Of a stretch of 64,000 bases of DNA, positions 41,644 to 49,212 are shown one piece after another. The stretch lies in assembly GCA_934454845.1 (NCBI GenBank), contig CAKSGV010000001.1, forward strand, positions 1 to 64,000, read 5' to 3'. This stretch comes from an uncultured Eubacteriales bacterium. Lineage in GTDB: Bacteria; Bacillota; Clostridia; Oscillospirales; Acutalibacteraceae. The translations under genes were made by a program, and so were the position numbers. Numbering within the stretch: the stretch's first letter is position 1; each line of letters opens with the position of its first letter. The notes beneath the pieces are model-generated. The model was given only the letters and a program-made list of their open reading frames with translations, did no database searches and was not told where the DNA came from.

Positions 41644-42944
41644 CCGTTCCAACCTCCCGTAAGATCACCGCCTGTTATGGCACAATTTAAAGATCTGCTT
41701 TTTCTTTCGTTTTTTGTAGGATGAAAATATTTCACATCTTCAAACGCATATCTTAAAGCGTCGCATAAATGATTGTTTTCATCCTTCGGCATTGCCGCTT
41801 TAGGTCCGGAATAATTTTCATCATAAACATAGCTCGAAAGCTCGCTTATCATATGCCTGCATTTTGGATCGACCGTAATTTCGTACTCACTTATACCGGC
41901 AATTCCGTTTAAAATACTGTCCGGCCCTTTGACCGACGGAAGAATTCTTCCTATACCGAGCCTTTTTAAATCATCGTTCGATTTAGGCTCCGCGCAGTCG
42001 GCCCTGATTCTTTCTTTTGCGTATCCGCGCCTCATTATCGCATTAGCGATATCGCAGTTTAGCATACGCGTTTTGTAAAACTCATCATAAATATAGATTT
42101 TTTTATCGATCGGATTGGCTTTAAATGCCACAAAAGCCGTAGGATCGCTTGAATACCCATAGTCCAAGCCGAAAAAGCTTTTCCACTTGTATTCTTCGCC
42201 AAACGGAATATCGGGCACTCCCTCGGCCCAGTTTTCATAAACAAGACCTTCTGATATTCCCCAATTTCCCAGCCCTGCGACATCATACTTTCTCCGATTG
42301 CTTTTTTTCATTTTTTCAAAAACCAGCTTGTCCGTTTCATCCAAAAACTCGTTTATCAGGTAGTTGGTAGAAAAGGTTGCAGTATCTTCGGACTGCCGGT
42401 CGAAAAAACGCTTTTTAAGCCAGTGCTTTTCACTCCAGGGATTGAATGTCAGCGTAGTCTGCTTAAATAAATTGCCGGGTATCTCTCCTCTCGGGACCGA
42501 AAGATCAAGCTTGTCAAAGTCGGCCTCGCTCGGTATTTCGAAAGCCTCCTCCACCCAAACAAAATTCAGATATCCTTTCGGCACTGTGGTGGATGCAAGT
42601 TTAAGGACATCGTCGAGCCCGCGAAAAAGAATTTTCTGACCTGTCGGCAGATATGTCATCTCCATAGGCGCCACCGTATTCTGCCAATAGTCTGTTACAC
42701 CTAATTTTTCCTGCGCCCACTTAAGCTGAGCAAAGGTTGAATCACGGTGAGTGTTCATAACCTTTCTGACGACTAAAAGGTTACTGTTTTCATACTTCAT
42801 TATCCGGCAAATAAAATTAAGAGCCGTGGTGGTACTTTTCTTTGAGGCTTTTCCGCCCTTTAATACTCTGTACCTCTTTTTACAGTTCCAGTATTCGCTG
42901 TAACCTCCTCCCACGGCTTTGGACAGACGAATCTCAGATATCAT
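41640..42944 (-). CDS. Phage terminase large subunit
   Basis: A 434-residue PBSX-type terminase. The N-terminal ATPase includes RYRVLKGGKASKKSTTT (Walker A region), LLVVRKVMNTHRDSTF and FVWVEEAFEI (Walker B). The C-terminal nuclease starts FFGLDYGYSSDPTAF with acidic metal ligands, and DENNHLCDALRYA closes the RNaseH-like fold. It packages DNA into the head. Its start overlaps the end of the small-subunit gene. Confidence 0.92.
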   Translation of the reverse strand: MISEIRLSKAVGGGYSEYWNCKKRYRVLKGGKASKKSTTTALNFICRIMKYENSNLLVVRKVMNTHRDSTFAQLKWAQEKLGVTDYWQNTVAPMEMTYLPTGQKILFRGLDDVLKLASTTVPKGYLNFVWVEEAFEIPSEADFDKLDLSVPRGEIPGNLFKQTTLTFNPWSEKHWLKKRFFDRQSEDTATFSTNYLINEFLDETDKLVFEKMKKSNRRKYDVAGLGNWGISEGLVYENWAEGVPDIPFGEEYKWKSFFGLDYGYSSDPTAFVAFKANPIDKKIYIYDEFYKTRMLNCDIANAIMRRGYAKERIRADCAEPKSNDDLKRLGIGRILPSVKGPDSILNGIAGISEYEITVDPKCRHMISELSSYVYDENYSGPKAAMPKDENNHLCDALRYAFEDVKYFHPTKNERKSRSLNCAITGGDLTGGWNG

Positions 42945-43179
42945 CGATAAACATCACCGCCTGCACGCTTTCGTCTTTCGGTTCCTCACCCGAAGAAACT
43001 ATATTGATGAGTTCCTTAATGGCAGAGAGATCGCCCGCTGCGGCCTTCTTGTATAAAGCTACCATCACCGCGGCTTTTCTCGTGGGCGATTTTATTTTGA
43101 AGCCCTCGTCATAAAGTGACTGCTTTTCCTCCGGGGTAAGCTTTTGATCAAGTAGATCTTTGAGCGCGGAATAGAAAAT
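42934..43179 (-). CDS. Terminase small-subunit-like protein, start unresolved
   Basis: An 81-codon open frame from an ATT at 43179 to the stop at 42934: DKIFYSALKDLLDQ, EEKQSLYDEGFKI, KAAVMVALYKKAAAGDLSAI and a final FIDDI. The helix-rich pattern and position before the large terminase fit a small subunit. No ATG, GTG or TTG opens the frame until far inside. An upstream ATG at 43216 with a strong site gives only MKGGRKNGKRR before a stop; a one-base shift at the run of five A would join it to this frame. Either the start is ATT (AAGGAG is well placed) or the gene is frameshifted. Confidence 0.6.
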   Translation of the reverse strand: MFYSALKDLLDQKLTPEEKQSLYDEGFKIKSPTRKAAVMVALYKKAAAGDLSAIKELINIVSSGEEPKDESVQAVMFIDDI

Positions 43180-43254
43180 CTTATCTCCTTTTTCCGTTTT
43201 TGCGACCTCCCTTCATTTTTATCGGCTGCGGTCTTTCCCCCACCGCCGATTAAC

Positions 43255-43288
43255 ACTATACACTAAAAATTTGCGACATTCACCGACA
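43255..43288 (-). promoter_or_regulatory. Phage-head operon promoter with the conserved 17-base element
   Basis: Minus strand: TGTCGGTGAATGTCGCA (43288-43272), 11 bases, TATAGT (43260-43255). Layout equals that of the barnase cassette promoter at 31309-31342. A short hairpin (ATCGGC with GCCGAT arms, about 43222-43251) follows in the leader. Confidence 0.7.
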
Positions 43289-43301
43289 TCATTTTTTTGT
43301 C

Positions 43302-43330
43302 TTGAATGTTCTTTAAATTTGTAGTATAAT
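43302..43330 (+). promoter_or_regulatory. Sigma-A promoter of the DUF2975-like gene
   Basis: TTGAAT (43302-43307), 17 bases, TATAAT (43325-43330). It diverges from the phage-head promoter. Confidence 0.7.
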
Positions 43331-43378
43331 TTAGTGGATACAAAAGCTTTGTCTGTTAAATTCAGGAGGCGGTATATT

Positions 43379-43837
43379 ATGCTAAATCATAAAAAATCAG
43401 TTAAGGTTTCACTTATTCTTACTTATGTTCTTATGGTCAGTCTTGCAATTCTTGTATTTACTGTGCCTTTTATAATTATTTGGTATGTTGAAATAAGGAA
43501 TAGACCTGAGTATCTCCCCAGCTTATCAGCTGTGATTATGCTCACTTTTTATCCCTGCGTTCCGATAGCTTTTCTTATTCTTTTTAAATTCAGAAATCTT
43601 CTTAAAAACTTTTTGAATGACGAAGTTTTCACATTTACAAATGTTTCAAATCTTTATACAATTTCGCTTTGTATGATAATAATTACAGCGATTTTGCTTA
43701 TATCGGGATATTTTTATATGCCTTTCTGGGTAGCCTCTGCCGCAACGGCGATCTGCTCGCTCACACTGCATATAATGAAAAATATAATTCAGTCGGGCTG
43801 TCCCGATAAAATAACCAAAAGCGAGGAAGATAAATGA
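43379..43837 (+). CDS. DUF2975-like membrane protein
   Basis: A 152-residue protein with four membrane helices and the pattern LLKNFLNDEVFTFTNVSNL between helices 2 and 3, similar to DUF2975 (often next to a small XRE regulator, which is absent here). ATG 43379 follows GGAGG. Function unknown. The stop overlaps the ACT-domain gene. Confidence 0.7.
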   Translation: MLNHKKSVKVSLILTYVLMVSLAILVFTVPFIIIWYVEIRNRPEYLPSLSAVIMLTFYPCVPIAFLILFKFRNLLKNFLNDEVFTFTNVSNLYTISLCMIIITAILLISGYFYMPFWVASAATAICSLTLHIMKNIIQSGCPDKITKSEEDK

Positions 43838-44106
43838 AAAAAACTGTTATAACAGTAGTCGGTACCGATAATGTCGGTATAATCTCAAAGGTAAGCGCGG
43901 TTTGCGCACAGTGCGATGTGAATATCGTGGACATTTCTCAGTCGGTTTTGCAGGATATGTTTGCAATGGTAATGCTCACCGATATTGATAAATTAAATTG
44001 CTCTTTTTCCGATTTCAGCGAAAAGCTCAAAAACTTAGGCAGCGATTTGGGTCTTAAGATACATGTTATGCACGAGGATATCTTTAAATCAATGCACAGA
44101 ATTTAA
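43834..44106 (+). CDS. ACT domain-containing protein (UPF0237)
   Basis: A 90-residue single ACT domain, MKKTVITVVGTDNVGIISKVSAVCAQ at its start with the ligand-binding GI/GL loop, and INVEDI-like NIVDISQSV. Free-standing ACT proteins sense amino acids or other small molecules. The pairing with the downstream PFL protein is conserved in Firmicutes and archaea. Confidence 0.9.
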   Translation: MKKTVITVVGTDNVGIISKVSAVCAQCDVNIVDISQSVLQDMFAMVMLTDIDKLNCSFSDFSEKLKNLGSDLGLKIHVMHEDIFKSMHRI

Positions 44107-44130
44107 TTCGGAGGAAATCTTTTTAAAACT

Positions 44131-45489
44131 ATGATAAATCTTAACGATATTTTAGAAACGGTTAATATGATTGATCACGATAATCTTGATATAAGAACCG
44201 TTACTATGGGAATATCTCTTCTTGACTGTATCGATTCCGACGCGAAAAAAGCCTGCGATAAAATATATGAAAAAATAACCAAAAAAGCGGGCAATCTTGT
44301 AAAGACGGGCTGCGATATAGAAAGTGAACTCGGAATTCCTATTATTAATAAAAGAATCAGCGTAACACCTATCGCTATGATAGCCGCAGCTTCAAAATCA
44401 GATCCCGTAATTTTTGCAAAAACCTTGCAAAGAGCGGCAGACGCTACCGGTGTAAACTTCATCGGCGGATATTCGGCTCTTGTGCAGAAAGGATTTTCCG
44501 CAGGCGATTTAGAGCTTATAAACTCTATCCCCGAAGCGCTCAGCGTTACAAACAATATCTGCGCCTCTGTCAATGTCGGCTCTACTAAAGCCGGAATTAA
44601 TATGGACGCGGTAAAGCTTATGGGCAAAATAATAAAAAGGTCCGCCGAGCTCACGGCGGATAGAGACTGCATAGGATGCGCAAAGCTTGTTGTATTCTGC
44701 AATGCACCGGAAGATAATCCGTTTATGGCAGGCGCTTTCCACGGCGTCGGCGAGCCGGACTGTGTTATAAATGTCGGCGTTTCGGGACCGGGCGTCGTTC
44801 AATCGGCACTTAAAAAATGCCCTGACGGCGACCTCGGAGAAGTTGCCGAAATAATTAAGAAAACTGCCTTTAAGATCACACGTATGGGTCAGCTTGTCGG
44901 CACGGAAGCTTCGAAAAGACTCGGTGTTCCCTTCGGAATAGTCGATCTTTCCCTCGCTCCTACACCTGCCGTAGGCGACTCGGTAGCACATATTCTTGAA
45001 GAAATGGGCCTTGAAAATTGCGGCACTCACGGAACAACCGCCGCTCTTGCTCTTTTAAATGACGCAGTTAAAAAAGGCGGCGTAATGGCGTCTTCTTCGG
45101 TAGGCGGTCTTTCAGGCGCGTTTATCCCAGTTTCGGAAGATGCCGGAATGATTGCTTCCGCAAGATCCGGAGATCTAAAGATAGAAAAGCTTGAAGCTAT
45201 GACGGCTGTTTGCTCCGTAGGTCTTGATATGATAGCAGTGCCCGGAGAAACCTCCGCCGAAACTATCTCGGCAATTATTGCAGACGAAGCGGCTATAGGT
45301 ATGGTCAATACTAAAACGACCGCGGTAAGACTTATTCCCGCAGTCGGCAAAAAATCGGGCGAAGAGCTTAATTTCGGCGGCTTGCTCGGCTCTGCTCCGA
45401 TAATGGATTTAAACCTTAAAAGCAGCCCCAAAAAGTTCATTGACAGAGCCGGAAAAATACCTGCTCCGCTGCAATCTTTAAAAAATTAA
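44131..45489 (+). CDS. PFL family protein (UPF0210/DUF711)
   Basis: A 452-residue cytoplasmic protein of the UPF0210 family, similar in fold to pyruvate formate-lyase-like enzymes but without a glycyl-radical motif that I can see. NIRTVTMGISLLDC-like opening, GGYSALVQKGFSAGD and VSGPGVVQSAL are recognisable. Function unknown; it is consistently next to an ACT-domain gene, as here (24 bases downstream). Confidence 0.88.
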   Translation: MINLNDILETVNMIDHDNLDIRTVTMGISLLDCIDSDAKKACDKIYEKITKKAGNLVKTGCDIESELGIPIINKRISVTPIAMIAAASKSDPVIFAKTLQRAADATGVNFIGGYSALVQKGFSAGDLELINSIPEALSVTNNICASVNVGSTKAGINMDAVKLMGKIIKRSAELTADRDCIGCAKLVVFCNAPEDNPFMAGAFHGVGEPDCVINVGVSGPGVVQSALKKCPDGDLGEVAEIIKKTAFKITRMGQLVGTEASKRLGVPFGIVDLSLAPTPAVGDSVAHILEEMGLENCGTHGTTAALALLNDAVKKGGVMASSSVGGLSGAFIPVSEDAGMIASARSGDLKIEKLEAMTAVCSVGLDMIAVPGETSAETISAIIADEAAIGMVNTKTTAVRLIPAVGKKSGEELNFGGLLGSAPIMDLNLKSSPKKFIDRAGKIPAPLQSLKN

Positions 45490-45497
45490 AAAAATAC

Positions 45498-45526
45498 TTG
45501 ACAAGTAGGTTTAAGGGTGCTATAAT
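45498..45526 (+). promoter_or_regulatory. Consensus sigma-A promoter of the met leader and transporter
   Basis: TTGACA (45498-45503), exactly 17 bases, TATAAT (45521-45526): a perfect consensus promoter, which would need downstream control. Confidence 0.85.
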
Positions 45527-45561
45527 ATCACCATATTAAAAATCAAGGAGGTACGGTTAGG

Positions 45562-45666
45562 ATGAAAAACTATTTCGAGCAGCTTGTAAGATCTAATTTC
45601 CGTTGCGGTCGAATGTTTTGTTCCGGCGCAGTATGCGTGCGGGTAAATTCGCCGTGCCTTGTTTAA
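45562..45666 (+). CDS. Cysteine-rich leader peptide of the metNIQ operon
   Basis: A 34-codon frame behind AAGGAGG, encoding MKNYFEQLVRSNFRCGRMFC and then SGAVCVRVNSPCLV: four Cys (15, 20, 25, 32) and several Arg. It ends about 50 bases before an intrinsic terminator and about 100 before metN. This is the layout of a ribosome-mediated attenuator that senses Cys-tRNA. No SAM riboswitch or T-box was recognised here. Peptide itself probably has no function. Confidence 0.65.
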   Translation: MKNYFEQLVRSNFRCGRMFCSGAVCVRVNSPCLV

Positions 45667-45713
45667 AGTTATATAGCTTTTATTTGCACCGTTTATCCGT
45701 ATGTTTAATGTGT

Positions 45714-45749
45714 CCGGGAGTTTATCTGTGATATTCTCCCGGTTTTTTT
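45714..45749 (+). terminator. Attenuator-type terminator before metN
   Basis: CCGGGAG (45714-45720) pairs with CTCCCGG (45736-45742), then seven T. It lies between the leader peptide and metN, so must be bypassed for transporter expression. Confidence 0.8.
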
Positions 45750-45768
45750 ATGCAAAGGGGAAAATGAA

Positions 45769-46758
45769 TTGATTGAATTAAAAAATGTTAGTAAGACCTT
45801 TGAATCACAGAATTCCTCCGTGGAAGCCGTAAAAAATGTTTCGCTTACGATTGAAGACGGAGATATATTCGGAATAATAGGTCTTTCGGGAGCAGGAAAA
45901 TCCACGCTTGTGCGATGTATCAATCTCCTCGAAAAACCAACATCGGGCAGCGTGCTTATCGACGGTGTGGATATCACCGCTCTTTCGAAAAAAGAGCTTT
46001 TAAATATCCGCCACAGCATCTCAATGATTTTTCAGGGATTTAATCTTCTTGCTCAGAGAAGCGTTATCAAAAATATCTGCTACCCGCTTGAGATAACCGG
46101 AGTTAAAAAAGCCGATGCCCTCAAAAAAGCAAGAGAGCTTTTAAAAATCGTCGATCTTGCAGATAAGGAAAAAGCTTATCCCTCTCAGCTTTCAGGAGGT
46201 CAGAAGCAAAGAGTTGCAATAGCAAGAGCGCTCGCAACCGATCCTAAAATTTTGCTTTGCGACGAGGCAACCAGCGCTCTCGATCCTAATACTACAGAAT
46301 CTATCCTCACTCTTCTTAAAAAGATAAATAAAGAGCTCGGTGTTACAATAGTCGTTATCACTCACGAAATGAAAGTAGTAGAGAGAATATGCAATAAGGT
46401 GGCCGTGCTTAATCACGGAGAAATGCAGGAAAGCGGTCTAGTAAAAGATGTTTTCTTAAAGCCTAAATCCGATACCGCAAAGGAACTGATATTACCTCAG
46501 TCAAAAGCAGTAAAAGAGGTTTCAGGCGGTAAAAAGATCCGAATCGTGTTTGACGGAAGATCCACATTCGAGCCGATAATTTCAAATCTCACGCTTGAAT
46601 GCAGAACAGCCGTAAACATTTTAGGCGCCGATACTAAGGATATCGACGGTACCGCTTTCGGTCAAATGCTTATCGGCTTACCTGCCGATGAAACTCAGGC
46701 TTCAAGAGTTATCGAGTATCTGACCGAGCATAAAATAAATTTTGAGGAGGAAAAGTAA
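45769..46758 (+). CDS. metN: Methionine ABC transporter ATP-binding protein MetN
   Basis: A 329-residue ATPase: GLSGAGKSTLVRC (Walker A), QLSGGQKQRVAIARAL (signature) and LLCDEATSALDP (Walker B), with a C-terminal NIL regulatory domain (about 260-329, RIVFDGRSTFEPIISNL), where methionine inhibits transport in the family. The likely start is TTG at 45769 behind AAGGGG; the overlapping ATG ends at once. Sits with metI and metQ. Confidence 0.95.
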   Translation: MIELKNVSKTFESQNSSVEAVKNVSLTIEDGDIFGIIGLSGAGKSTLVRCINLLEKPTSGSVLIDGVDITALSKKELLNIRHSISMIFQGFNLLAQRSVIKNICYPLEITGVKKADALKKARELLKIVDLADKEKAYPSQLSGGQKQRVAIARALATDPKILLCDEATSALDPNTTESILTLLKKINKELGVTIVVITHEMKVVERICNKVAVLNHGEMQESGLVKDVFLKPKSDTAKELILPQSKAVKEVSGGKKIRIVFDGRSTFEPIISNLTLECRTAVNILGADTKDIDGTAFGQMLIGLPADETQASRVIEYLTEHKINFEEEK

Positions 46759-47469
46759 ATGGGAAATTTAAGCCTTAGTATTTCGTCGTTTTTTGAGTCC
46801 GTTTTTGCAAACGGTATGCTTTCAACCTACGGCGAAGCTATCCTCCTTACAATTAAAATAACATTTATAAGCACTTTCGTTTCCTATCTCATAGGAATTC
46901 CGTTAGGCGTAATTCTTTACTGTACCTCCTCGGACAGCCTTTTCCCAAATAAACCTGTAAACGCCGTCGTAGGATTTATAGTAAATATTTTAAGATCAGT
47001 TCCCTTTATAATACTTCTTGTTATGTCACAGCCGATCTCAAAGTTCTTTATCGGCACCGCTATCGGCGACGACGCGTTTATAATCTACCTTATAATCGCC
47101 GCCGCTCCGTTCGTAGCAAGAATGATAGAGTCTTCTTTTAAAGAAGTCGATATGGGAGTTATTGAAGCCGCGCAGTCTATGGGATCAACCAATCTTCAGA
47201 TAATAAGAAAGGTCCTTATCCCCGAAGCTATGCCCTCGCTGATCATAGGCTCGGCAATCGCTTTTACCACCATTTTAGGCTACACTCCGATGACATATCT
47301 TATCGGAGGCGGAGGCCTCGGTCAGGTAGCAGTTGAGTTCGGACTTCATAGGTTCAACAGTAATATAATGTATTTTTCATCAATTCTGCTCATAATTCTT
47401 GTGCAGATAATGCAGGTAGTCTTAAGCACAGTCGCAAAACGCTGTGATAAAAGAATAAGAAAAAAATAA
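46759..47469 (+). CDS. metI: Methionine ABC transporter permease MetI
   Basis: A 236-residue permease with about five helices and the binding-protein-dependent EAA-type loop EAAQSMGSTNLQIIRKVLIPEAMPS. It begins directly after metN. MetI homodimer forms the channel for methionine (and possibly related sulfur amino acids). Confidence 0.95.
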   Translation: MGNLSLSISSFFESVFANGMLSTYGEAILLTIKITFISTFVSYLIGIPLGVILYCTSSDSLFPNKPVNAVVGFIVNILRSVPFIILLVMSQPISKFFIGTAIGDDAFIIYLIIAAAPFVARMIESSFKEVDMGVIEAAQSMGSTNLQIIRKVLIPEAMPSLIIGSAIAFTTILGYTPMTYLIGGGGLGQVAVEFGLHRFNSNIMYFSSILLIILVQIMQVVLSTVAKRCDKRIRKK

Positions 47470-47484
47470 AAAGGAGAAAAAATC

Positions 47485-48303
47485 ATGAAAAAATTAATTG
47501 CTTTATCTCTCGCCGTTTGCCTCTCGGCATTTGCATTCGCAGGCTGCGGCAAAAAGGACACTGACCTCAGCAGTGCCAAAACCATCACGGTTGCCGCTAC
47601 TGCCACTCCCCACGCCGAAATGCTTGAAGAGTGCAAAGACTATATGAAAGATAAAGGTTATACCCTTAATATTAAAACAATGTCCGATTATGTAATCCCG
47701 AACACCGCTACAGAAAGCGGCGATGTTGACGCTAACTTCTTCCAGCATACACCTTATCTTGATGAGTTCAATAAGAGCAATAATACTCACCTCGTATCTG
47801 TTGCAAAAATTCACTACGAGCCTTTAGGAATTTATGCAGGAACAAGCAAAACTCTTACGGATATCCCCGACGGTGCTAAAATAGCAGTTCCGAACGATAC
47901 GACCAATGAAGCACGCGCTCTTTTACTTCTCGACGCTAACGGTCTTATCAAGCTGAAAGATAACACATCCATTACCGCGACCAAAAACGATATCACCGAG
48001 AATCCTCATAACTTTGAGATCGTAGAGCTTGCCGCAGATACTATCACAAAATATATGAGTGACTATGCCCTGGCTGTTATTAACGGTAACTATGCTATGA
48101 ACGCAGGACTTAAGGCAACAGAAGCTCTCGCTATCGAAAGTGCTGATTCTACTGCCGCTCAGACCTATGCAAACGTTCTCGTTGTTAAAAAAGGCAATGA
48201 AAACGCTCCCATAGTCAAGGCTCTTGCAGAGGCTCTTAAATCCGAAAAGGTTAAAAAATTCGTTGAAGAAAAATATCAGGGCTCAGTTGTAGTTGTAGAC
48301 TGA
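47485..48303 (+). CDS. metQ: Methionine-binding lipoprotein MetQ (NlpA family)
   Basis: A 272-residue lipoprotein with a signal peptide ending AFAFAGC (lipobox). The NlpA pattern ANFFQHTPYLDEFN and GIYAGTSKTLTDIPDGAKIAVPND is clear, as is the NGNYAMNAGL ligand loop. It delivers methionine to MetNI. Whether it binds cysteine or cystine, as the leader peptide might suggest, cannot be seen. Confidence 0.95.
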   Translation: MKKLIALSLAVCLSAFAFAGCGKKDTDLSSAKTITVAATATPHAEMLEECKDYMKDKGYTLNIKTMSDYVIPNTATESGDVDANFFQHTPYLDEFNKSNNTHLVSVAKIHYEPLGIYAGTSKTLTDIPDGAKIAVPNDTTNEARALLLLDANGLIKLKDNTSITATKNDITENPHNFEIVELAADTITKYMSDYALAVINGNYAMNAGLKATEALAIESADSTAAQTYANVLVVKKGNENAPIVKALAEALKSEKVKKFVEEKYQGSVVVVD

Positions 48304-48314
48304 TTTAATAATAT

Positions 48315-48360
48315 AAAAAAATGAGTGTTGCAAAATTATTTCGCAGCATTCATTTTTTTA
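48315..48360. terminator. Bidirectional terminator between metQ and the AraC gene
   Basis: AAAAAATGAGTGTTGC and GCAGCATTCATTTTTTT arms pair with one or two wobble pairs and carry A/T runs at both ends. It includes the 3' end of the araC-like gene. Confidence 0.75.
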
Positions 48361-49112
48361 TATTCTCTCGGCGTCTTTTTAGTCAGCTGATAAAAAGCCC
48401 TGTTAAAAGTCCTTAAACTCGAAAATCCCACCGCAAAGCCTATTTCCGTGATATTCATATCTCCCTCATTAATAAGCTCTTTTGCTTTTTCTATTCTTAA
48501 GCTGTTTATAAATAGCCTGAAATTGATTTTAAGCCGGATAGAAAATATATGAGAAATATATCCTGGGCTTAAATCAAACTCTTCGGCTATTTTGTCTATC
48601 GAAATATCGCTGTCAAAATTTTCCTGACAGTAATTTATTATCTTTATAAAATTAGAGTCTTTTTCTTTAATTAGTTTTTCATTGCACATATCGATTATCC
48701 GTGAAACCGCAAGAGTTATATAGCTTTCTATACTTACTTCCTTGCAGTCGCGCCTGTTTTCTATAAGCAAATTAAGAATAGAGGATATCTCTTTTTTACT
48801 GTCTTTTATTACAGGACTTTCAAGACTTATATTTTTAAGCCTATTGCTGATCCCTTTAACAAGAATTTGCGGAACTATAACGAGATAATATTCACCCTCA
48901 CCGAACTGAATATATTTGTGAAGCTGGTTTGGAAGAGCAATAAAAAAATTGCCCGGAGAAAGATTATATTCTTCTCCGTTTAAATATGCTTTTCCCCCAC
49001 CCTTTATCACCCCTGTAATTTCGATCTCCGAATGAAGATGATAAGGAAAATCAAGACTGTTTACTTTTGAAGCCTTTAAAATATTGTGCCTTTCAAAAAA
49101 ATAATTTTCCAT
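48336..49112 (-). CDS. AraC-family transcriptional regulator
   Basis: A 258-residue regulator with an N-terminal cupin sensor (FPYHLHSEIEITGVIKGGGKAYLNGEEY, YNLSPGNFFIALP) and two C-terminal HTH motifs (IDKIAEEFDLSPGYISHIF; ITEIGFAVGFSSLRTFNRAF). It is divergent from the GH3 beta-glucosidase and most likely controls it in response to a sugar. Their promoters are superimposed in a dyad (49155-49195). Confidence 0.92.
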   Translation of the reverse strand: MENYFFERHNILKASKVNSLDFPYHLHSEIEITGVIKGGGKAYLNGEEYNLSPGNFFIALPNQLHKYIQFGEGEYYLVIVPQILVKGISNRLKNISLESPVIKDSKKEISSILNLLIENRRDCKEVSIESYITLAVSRIIDMCNEKLIKEKDSNFIKIINYCQENFDSDISIDKIAEEFDLSPGYISHIFSIRLKINFRLFINSLRIEKAKELINEGDMNITEIGFAVGFSSLRTFNRAFYQLTKKTPREYKKMNAAK

Positions 49113-49154
49113 AATCTTTAAAACCTACGATTTTGTCTGATTTTTAACATAATT

Positions 49155-49195
49155 TTACTTGTATTATATCAGATTTTATCTTATTATACAAGTAA
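49155..49195. promoter_or_regulatory. Superimposed divergent promoters inside an inverted repeat
   Basis: TTACTTGTAT (49155-49164) and ATACAAGTAA (49186-49195) form a 10-bp dyad. On the + strand TTGTAT (49159-49164), 17 bases, TATTAT (49182-49187); on the minus strand TTGTAT (49191-49186), 17 bases, TATAAT (49168-49163). The two promoters occupy the same DNA, so polymerases cannot bind both at once. Confidence 0.65.
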
Positions 49196-49212
49196 TTAAA
49201 GGAGGTTTTGTT

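Noticed and set aside
31309..43288. The 17-mer pair as phage attachment sites attL/attR
   Set aside because: The copies are inverted relative to each other and both stand at promoter position before a -10 box. Attachment sites of an integrated element should be direct repeats.
30986..43300. tRNA-Arg 3' end duplicated at the far side of the accessory region
   Set aside because: I looked for a copy of the tRNA T-arm and acceptor sequence near 43.2-43.4 kb and found none, so classical tRNA-site integration is not supported.
45540..45768. SAM riboswitch or T-box before metN
   Set aside because: The conserved cores of both RNA classes are missing; the Cys-rich leader peptide and terminator explain the region better.
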